Assembly (NCBI GenBank): GCA_965203215.1
Contig: CBDBBY010000001.1
Span: 1,674,001-1,738,000 of the forward strand
Source: CBDBBY01 sp965203215
GTDB lineage: Bacteria; Pseudomonadota; Alphaproteobacteria; Rhodobacterales; Rhodobacteraceae
DNA: 64,000 nt
Direction: 5' to 3'
Positions 58,722 to 64,000 of this stretch are shown here, piece after piece (the stretch's first letter is position 1; each line of letters begins with the position of its first letter). The notes beneath the pieces are model-generated. The model made no database searches, was not told the origin of the DNA, and saw only the letters and a program-made list of their open reading frames with translations. Made by a program: the position numbers and the translations under genes.

Positions 58722-60797
58722 ATGCGCGCGCTGGCGGATCGCAATACCCTTCATTGGATGGGGGTGATCGGCGTGACCCTTGCCTGCCTCGCACTTCAGG
58801 GCGAATGGAAATGGCTCGCCGAATACCCGAAGGATCTCGTCATTCCGTTGTCCGACTGGCTGAACGCCGTCATGGATTGGATTGTCGAATACCTCGGGTG
58901 GTTCTTTCTAGGAATTTCCTGGCTCTTGGAATGGCCGATCGAAGGGGTGCGCGCGCTGCTGCACGCGCTTCCGTGGTCGGTGACCATCTTTCTGGTCTGC
59001 GTCGTGGCCTATGTCGCATCCGGCTGGCGGCTGGCTTTGTTCTCGCTCGCCTCGATGCTTTACATGCTCATCGTCGGCTATTGGACCGAGAGCATGAACA
59101 CTCTTTCCCTCGTCGCCATCTCGGTTCCTCTCGCTGTCCTTGTCGGCTTCGGCGTGGGCGTGTGGGGATTTTTCTCCAGCCGCGCTGAACGGATTATCAT
59201 GCCGTCGCTCGATCTTCTGCAGACCGTTCCGACCTTCGCCTATCTGTTGCCGATTCTTATGCTGTTCGGCTTCGGCACCGTCGTAGGCTTGATCGCCAGC
59301 GTGCTCTATTCCTTTCCGCCCATGGTGCGGAACACGATTGTCGGATTGCGCAGCGTGCCGCCGGAAATCATAGAATCTGGCCTGATGTCCGGCGCCACTC
59401 CGAGGCAGCTGTTCTGGCAGGTTCGCGTTCCGTCTTCGCTGCGGCAACTGCTGCTGGGAGTCAACCAGGCAACGATGGCTTCGCTGAGCATGGTGATCAT
59501 CGCTTCCATAATCGGGGGAACCGAGGACATCGGATGGGAAGTGCTGACGCAGATCCGAAAGGCGCTATTCGGCGAGAGCCTGCTGGCGGGCTTGGTGATC
59601 GCGCTGATGGCCATGGTGATCGACAGGATCACTTCTGGCTTGGCAACGCGTTCGGGCGAATACGATCCCCAAGACAAATCCTTTGCCCAACGGCACCGGT
59701 ATTGGATCATCGCTCTGGCGGGCGCCGCATTGTTCTACCTCGCGTCGATTGTCGTTCCTTCGCTCGACGCTTGGCCGCGGCACTGGGAAATCAGCCCCGC
59801 AGGCGCGATGAACGACGGCTTGACCTATCTCGTGGTGAACTTCCGCGATCAGATCGAGGCGATCAAGAAGTTCGCGTTCTTTTTCGTCATGCTGCCGGCG
59901 AAGATCGGCCTGCAGCAGGCCGTAAGTCCGTTCACTTGGGGCTTCGCGCTGACGATGGCTCACAAAGCCGGGTATGCGCTGATTGCGGCCGGGCTCGCCG
60001 GATGGTGCCTTTACCGCGGCTCGCCCAAGCTCGGCATTGCAATCTTGCTGTTCGCGATTCTCCTGTATTTCGGCCTGACCGGCATGCCTTGGCCGGCAAT
60101 AGTGCTCATCGGAGCGCTGCTGGGGTGGAAAGTCGGCGGGCCGTACTTGGGCGCAGGCACCGCGCTCGGCCTTTTGTTCATTGTCGTGACCGGAACATGG
60201 CCGCAAGCGACGCTTTCGATCTACCTCTGCGGCATCGCCGTGCTTCTGTCATTCGCGCTCGGAAGCGCCATCGGCATCTGGGCGGCGCACAACGACCGGG
60301 TGTCGAGAATTGTTCGGCCGTTCAACGACACGCTGCAGACCATGCCGTTGTTCGTGCTGCTCATCCCGTTCGTGATGATATTCAAGATCGGCGAATTCAC
60401 GGCGCTCCTCGCAATCATCGCATACGCGATCGTTCCCGCAATCCGGTATTCCGAGCACGGCCTGAGGAACCTCCCGGAACATGTGATCGAAGCCGCGACG
60501 ATGATCGGCGCCACCAACCGCCAATTGCTGTGGCAGGTCAAAATACCGCTGGCTTTGCCGGTGATGATGCTGGGCCTCAACCAGACGATCATGTTCGGCA
60601 TCGCGATGCTGGTGATCGCCGCGCTCGTCGGCACGAACGGGCTGGAGCAGATCGTCTATATCGGCCTGAGCGACGGCAATTTCGGCGTCGGCATCATCGC
60701 CGGGATCGGCATGGCCGTCATCGCGATCATCGCCGACCGCATGACCGGCGCGTGGAGCCGGAAGCGGCAGCAGGAATTGGGGCTGAGCCCATCGTGA
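58722..60797 (+). CDS. Glycine betaine-type ABC permease, internally duplicated (two ProW-like domains)
   Basis: 691 residues with two complete BPD_transp_1 permease domains in one chain. Domain 1 has the EAA-type loop ESGLMSGATPRQLFWQVRVP, domain 2 EAATMIGATNRQLLWQVKIP; both are followed by matching helices (LLLGVNQATMASLSMVII; MMLGLNQTIMFGIAMLVI). Canonical ProW is one domain that dimerises, so this fused form supplies both halves of the pore and lets them diverge. ATG 58722 lies 4 bp after the ATPase stop. Its TGA overlaps the GTG of the molybdoenzyme gene. Long ProW-like permeases are known among alphaproteobacterial betaine/TMAO systems; that comparison is from memory. Confidence 0.9.
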   Translation: MRALADRNTLHWMGVIGVTLACLALQGEWKWLAEYPKDLVIPLSDWLNAVMDWIVEYLGWFFLGISWLLEWPIEGVRALLHALPWSVTIFLVCVVAYVASGWRLALFSLASMLYMLIVGYWTESMNTLSLVAISVPLAVLVGFGVGVWGFFSSRAERIIMPSLDLLQTVPTFAYLLPILMLFGFGTVVGLIASVLYSFPPMVRNTIVGLRSVPPEIIESGLMSGATPRQLFWQVRVPSSLRQLLLGVNQATMASLSMVIIASIIGGTEDIGWEVLTQIRKALFGESLLAGLVIALMAMVIDRITSGLATRSGEYDPQDKSFAQRHRYWIIALAGAALFYLASIVVPSLDAWPRHWEISPAGAMNDGLTYLVVNFRDQIEAIKKFAFFFVMLPAKIGLQQAVSPFTWGFALTMAHKAGYALIAAGLAGWCLYRGSPKLGIAILLFAILLYFGLTGMPWPAIVLIGALLGWKVGGPYLGAGTALGLLFIVVTGTWPQATLSIYLCGIAVLLSFALGSAIGIWAAHNDRVSRIVRPFNDTLQTMPLFVLLIPFVMIFKIGEFTALLAIIAYAIVPAIRYSEHGLRNLPEHVIEAATMIGATNRQLLWQVKIPLALPVMMLGLNQTIMFGIAMLVIAALVGTNGLEQIVYIGLSDGNFGVGIIAGIGMAVIAIIADRMTGAWSRKRQQELGLSPS

Positions 60798-63136
60798 CCG
60801 ACATCCGATCATTGCCGCTCACCTGCACCCATTGGGGCACTTATCGCGCCCGCGTCAGCAACGGCCGGGTGCAGGATCTGCTGGCATTCGAGCATGACGA
60901 CGATCCCTCCCCCATCGGCCAAGGAATTCTCGACGTTCAGGACGGTCCGACGCGGGTGGACTCTCCCATGGTGCGCAAGAGCTGGCTGGACGACGGCCCC
61001 GGCGCGCTGACCGAGCGGCGGGGGATCGACCCGTTCGTAGCGGTGAGCTGGGATGAGGCCAATGCGCTCGTCGCCGACGAGCTGAATCGGGTGCGCCGCG
61101 AATTCGGAAACCAAGCGATCTTCGGCGGCTCCTACGGCTGGGCCAGCGCCGGGCGGTTCCACCACGCGCAAAGCCAGCTGCATCGCTTCCTCAACTGCAT
61201 CGGCGGCTACACGCGCTCGAAGTTCACCTACAGCTTCGCCGCCGCCGAGGCGATGGTTCCTCATATCCTGGGGAGTTTCAGAGCTTACCTCGACACTTGC
61301 ACGAGCTGGCCCTCGATCCGCGAGCACACCGAGCTGATGGTCTGTTTCGGCGGAGTTCCTCTGAAGAACGGCCAGATCAGCCAAGGCGGAACAGGACGCC
61401 ACATCCAGCGCGCGGCGTTGATCGCAGCGGCCGAGGCGGACATCGCCTTCGTCAACATCTCCCCGCTGAAGTCCGACGTGCTCGATGCCGCGGGCGGCGA
61501 GTGGCTGGCTCTCCGGCCCAATACAGACACCGCTCTGATGCTCGGGCTGGCGCACACCCTTGAAACCGAAGGTCTGAGCGACCGCGCTTTCCTCGACCGA
61601 TACACCACCGGGTTCGACCGGTTCCGGGCCTACCTGACGGGCGAGACCGACGGCGTTCCCAAATCGGCGGATTGGGCCGCGGAGATCACCGAAATCCCGG
61701 CGGACGCGATCCGCGACCTGGCCCGCCGAATGGCCGCGAGCCGCACGATGATCTCGGTCAGCTGGTCGCTCACCCGGCAGGACCACGGCGAGCAGCCTTT
61801 CTGGGCGGCGATCGCCCTGGCTTCAATGCTGGGCCAGATCGGCCTGCCGGGCGGCGGGTTCGGCTTCGGCTACAGCGCGATGAACTACATCGGCGGGCAG
61901 TACACGATCCCGCCGGCGGTCCCTTTGCCTCAAGGCCGGAACTCGGTGGCGAACTTCATTCCGGTCGCTCGGATCACCGATCTTCTGACGCGCCCCGGCC
62001 AGTCCTTCGACTTCGACGGGGTGCGCTACGAATATCCCGACATCAGGGTCGTCTGGTGGGCAGGCGGCAATCCCTTCCATCACCATCAGGACCTGAATGC
62101 GCTCTCTCGAGCATGGGAGAAACCCGACACGATCATTGCGAACGAGTGGTGCTGGAACGCGCTCGCCAAACGCTCGGATATCGTGCTGCCCTGCACGATC
62201 CCGCTTGAACGGCTCGATATGGCGATCACGCCGCGCGACCCTTACGCGGTGTCGATGTCGAAACTCGTCGAACCCGCAGGGCAAGCCCGCGACGACTACG
62301 AGATATTCGCAGGAATTGCGCGGGCAATGGGCATGGAGGAAGCTTTTTCCGAAGGCCGAAGCGCCGAGGATTGGCAACGCTGGATCTACGGGCAAACGAT
62401 CGCCCGCTGCGCCGACGCAGGGATCGAAATTCCCGGTTACGACCGGTTCCGCGAACAAGGCTGGTTCAAGTTCGAAGATCCCGCCGAGCCGATCATCATG
62501 CTTCAGGCATTCCGCGAAAGCCCGGAAGCCAACCCGCTCGCAACGCCCAGCGGCAAGATCGAAATCTTTTCCGATACCGTCGCCGGATTCGGCTACGACG
62601 ATTGCCCCGGACACCCGGCGTGGCGAGAGCCTTACGAGTGGCTGGGCAATGCCGGCCCGCGCTGGCCGCTGCATTTGATTTCGAACCAGCCCAAGGACAA
62701 GCTGCATTCGCAGCTCGACCACGGCGGATTCAGCAAGACGGCCAAAATCAAGGGCCGCACCCCTGTCGCGATGAATCCAGCCGACGCCGAGGCTCGCGGA
62801 TTGAAGGATGGCGACGTCGTGCGCCTGTTCAACGCCCGCGGCGCGTGCTTGGGCGGCCTGGAGATCGATCCCTCGATCCGCAAGGGCGTCGTCAACATGA
62901 GCACCGGCGCATGGTACGACCCCGAAGATGCATCTGTTCCCAACTCGCTTTGCAAGCACGGAAACCCGAACGTGCTGACGCGCGACAAGGGAACCTCAAG
63001 CCTCGGGCAAGGACCCTCGGCGCACACTTGCCTGATCGAAATAGAGCGTTTCAACGGCCCCCTGCCCGAGGTCACCGCCCACATGCCGCCGGAAATCATC
63101 CGCTCCGGCGCGAAACGACAGGAGGCCGCGCCATAA
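60794..63136 (+). CDS. Molybdopterin S/N-oxide reductase (BisC/TorA-like), cytoplasmic
   Basis: 780-residue DMSO-reductase-family enzyme with bis-MGD cofactor. There is no Tat signal and no N-terminal Cys cluster, as in BisC-type biotin/methionine sulfoxide reductases. The Mo-ligand Ser is probably Ser118 in GGSYGWASAGRFHHAQSQLH, a motif of the DMSO/TMAO/biotin-sulfoxide branch. Further landmarks: WWAGGNPFHHHQDLN; NEWCWNALAKRSDIVLPC; and the C-terminal SNQPKDKLHSQLDHGG and RVDxN-like KGVVNMSTGAWYDP. The GTG start overlaps the permease stop (GTGA). In a betaine-type import operon it may reduce an imported N- or S-oxide such as TMAO; that substrate is inference. Confidence 0.88.
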   Translation: MTDIRSLPLTCTHWGTYRARVSNGRVQDLLAFEHDDDPSPIGQGILDVQDGPTRVDSPMVRKSWLDDGPGALTERRGIDPFVAVSWDEANALVADELNRVRREFGNQAIFGGSYGWASAGRFHHAQSQLHRFLNCIGGYTRSKFTYSFAAAEAMVPHILGSFRAYLDTCTSWPSIREHTELMVCFGGVPLKNGQISQGGTGRHIQRAALIAAAEADIAFVNISPLKSDVLDAAGGEWLALRPNTDTALMLGLAHTLETEGLSDRAFLDRYTTGFDRFRAYLTGETDGVPKSADWAAEITEIPADAIRDLARRMAASRTMISVSWSLTRQDHGEQPFWAAIALASMLGQIGLPGGGFGFGYSAMNYIGGQYTIPPAVPLPQGRNSVANFIPVARITDLLTRPGQSFDFDGVRYEYPDIRVVWWAGGNPFHHHQDLNALSRAWEKPDTIIANEWCWNALAKRSDIVLPCTIPLERLDMAITPRDPYAVSMSKLVEPAGQARDDYEIFAGIARAMGMEEAFSEGRSAEDWQRWIYGQTIARCADAGIEIPGYDRFREQGWFKFEDPAEPIIMLQAFRESPEANPLATPSGKIEIFSDTVAGFGYDDCPGHPAWREPYEWLGNAGPRWPLHLISNQPKDKLHSQLDHGGFSKTAKIKGRTPVAMNPADAEARGLKDGDVVRLFNARGACLGGLEIDPSIRKGVVNMSTGAWYDPEDASVPNSLCKHGNPNVLTRDKGTSSLGQGPSAHTCLIEIERFNGPLPEVTAHMPPEIIRSGAKRQEAAP

Positions 63137-64000
63137 GCAACCTGCAAGAAGCCTCGGACCTGGAGAACACGGTCTCCCTCAGCGCCCGGCGGTTCGAAGA
63201 ATCGCCGTTCATCGAACGCACGGACAGTCCCGACATGATCCGGGGCGTCTACGCGGGGCGTTATTTCGCGATATTCCTCGGAGAGGACCCCATCGAGAAA
63301 TACTGGCGCTTGCGCCAGAAGGCGCTGGTGTTCGACACGCCGGAAAAGCCGGTGGAAATCTGCGGCCCCGACGTCGTGCCGTTCCTGGAAAGAGTGCTCA
63401 CCCGCAAGGTCGCCTCGATGACGGAAGGCCGCGGGTATTATTCCCTCGCCTGCACGCCGCAGGGAGGCATCTTCATGGACGGCGTGGTCTTCCGGCTGGA
63501 CGAGGATCGGTTCTGGTACGTTCAGGCCGACGGGCCCTTCGAGGCATGGCTCATGGCCTATTCGGGAGGGTTCGACGTTACTGTATCCGATCCGCGCAGC
63601 CGCGTGCTCCAAGTTCAGGGACCGGCGTCATTGGACATCATGCGCGACGCGTCCGGCGGCGCGATCGACGAAAGCATGAAGTATTTCCGCTCGGGCCAAT
63701 TCGATCTGGGCGGACAGACGCTTTATGTTTCGCGCACGGGCTTCACCAACGAACTCGGTTTCGAGATTTACTGCGACGGGGCCACCACCGACCATCTGGC
63801 GCTGTGGGACCATCTCATGGCCTGCGGAGAACCGCACGGGATGGAGTTCTCGTCGACCCGCGCGCTGACCATCCGCCGGATCGAGGGCGGCATTCTGGGC
63901 AACCTGACCGACATGGATACGACCATGACGCCCTTCAAGGCCGGTTTGGCCCGTTTCGTCGACATGGACAAAGGCGAATTCATCGGCTGGAGCGCATTGG
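63133..64000 (+). CDS. GcvT-like folate-dependent methyltransferase, 3' end outside window; start codon ATA or internal
   Basis: Open to the window edge, about 289 residues seen. GcvT-N features: YWRLRQKALVFDTPEKPVEI, FLERVLTRKVASMTEGRGYY, LACTPQGGIFMDGVVF, SRTGFTNELGFEIY. It is a close paralogue of the 36306-37472 protein. Homology reaches back to about SLSARRFEESPF, upstream of the first ATG (63235), so the real start should be near 63133, where the molybdoenzyme stop reads ATAA. A normal ATGA overlap with G changed to A would give this: stop kept as TAA, start turned to ATA. CTG 63142 is the alternative. It probably demethylates the imported compound with tetrahydrofolate. Confidence 0.8.
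   Translation, partial: MSNLQEASDLENTVSLSARRFEESPFIERTDSPDMIRGVYAGRYFAIFLGEDPIEKYWRLRQKALVFDTPEKPVEICGPDVVPFLERVLTRKVASMTEGRGYYSLACTPQGGIFMDGVVFRLDEDRFWYVQADGPFEAWLMAYSGGFDVTVSDPRSRVLQVQGPASLDIMRDASGGAIDESMKYFRSGQFDLGGQTLYVSRTGFTNELGFEIYCDGATTDHLALWDHLMACGEPHGMEFSSTRALTIRRIEGGILGNLTDMDTTMTPFKAGLARFVDMDKGEFIGWSAL

Noticed and set aside
59534..60793. Long plus-strand extension (1200 residues in total) upstream of the molybdoenzyme
   Set aside because: The first ~420 residues are an out-of-frame reading of the permease gene; the enzyme starts at GTG 60794.
1..64000. CRISPR arrays, tRNA and rRNA genes
   Set aside because: No regularly spaced direct repeats and no cloverleaf or rRNA-like stretches were seen on reading the window.

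Overview
The window reads as the chromosome of a moderately GC-rich alphaproteobacterium. It is dense with ABC importers for small organic solutes: a peptide type, a taurine type, two carbohydrate types and a glycine-betaine type. It also carries folate-linked methyl-transfer proteins and a cytoplasmic molybdoenzyme. This mix suggests a heterotroph living on amines, betaines and sugars or polyols, as many marine or host-associated alphaproteobacteria do. The lifestyle is inference; no rRNA or tRNA gene was found to fix the taxonomy.

Layout. 1-700: 3' part of an AGE-type sugar epimerase. 1247-2987: AAA ATPase plus Toprim-like protein, a defence-like pair between diverged direct repeats. 3579-9273: complete dipeptide/oligopeptide ABC importer on the minus strand. 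10081-12507: copper P-type ATPase. 12541-14466: regulator fragment, intact RES-Xre toxin-antitoxin pair, orphan RelB-like antitoxin with a palindromic operator. 14612-20591: decayed aldehyde dehydrogenase, amine-oxidase-like flavoprotein and IclR regulator, divergent from a taurine-type importer whose permease has an extra N-terminal region. 20748-33275: a long minus-strand sugar or polyol catabolic cluster (two importers, aldo-keto reductase, SDR, TIM-barrel isomerase, Gfo/Idh/MocA dehydrogenase, an embedded fatty-acid-hydroxylase-type enzyme, a chimeric pseudogene) facing a LacI regulator across two identical operators. 33337-38815: broken toxin-antitoxin and ATPase modules around a GcvT-like protein, and an orphan Panacea-domain protein. 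38910-42766: GMC oxidoreductase and two tandem EamA transporters. 42780-47046: a wrecked four-gene defence operon (methyltransferase, truncated Bpu10I-like nuclease, ATPase split by an intact IS5-family element, frameshifted DUF4276 gene). 47344-56343: exonuclease I, an Abi_C-type protein, a Fic protein between direct repeats, three more toxin-antitoxin remnants, and IS630 and IS21 scars. 56519-64000: operon for a betaine-type importer (solute-binding protein, ATPase, double permease), a BisC/TorA-like molybdoenzyme and a second GcvT-like protein cut by the window end.

Two themes stand out. First, defence and toxin loci are mostly dead on the effector side: toxins, nuclease, DUF4276 and ATPase carry frameshifts, truncations, nonsense codons or an IS insertion, while antitoxins and the methyltransferase stay open. 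Excising the IS and one TAA target duplication in silico restores the split ATPase frame exactly. Second, transport genes are coupled to substrate-processing enzymes, the clearest case being the betaine-type importer, S/N-oxide reductase and folate-methyltransferase-like operon.
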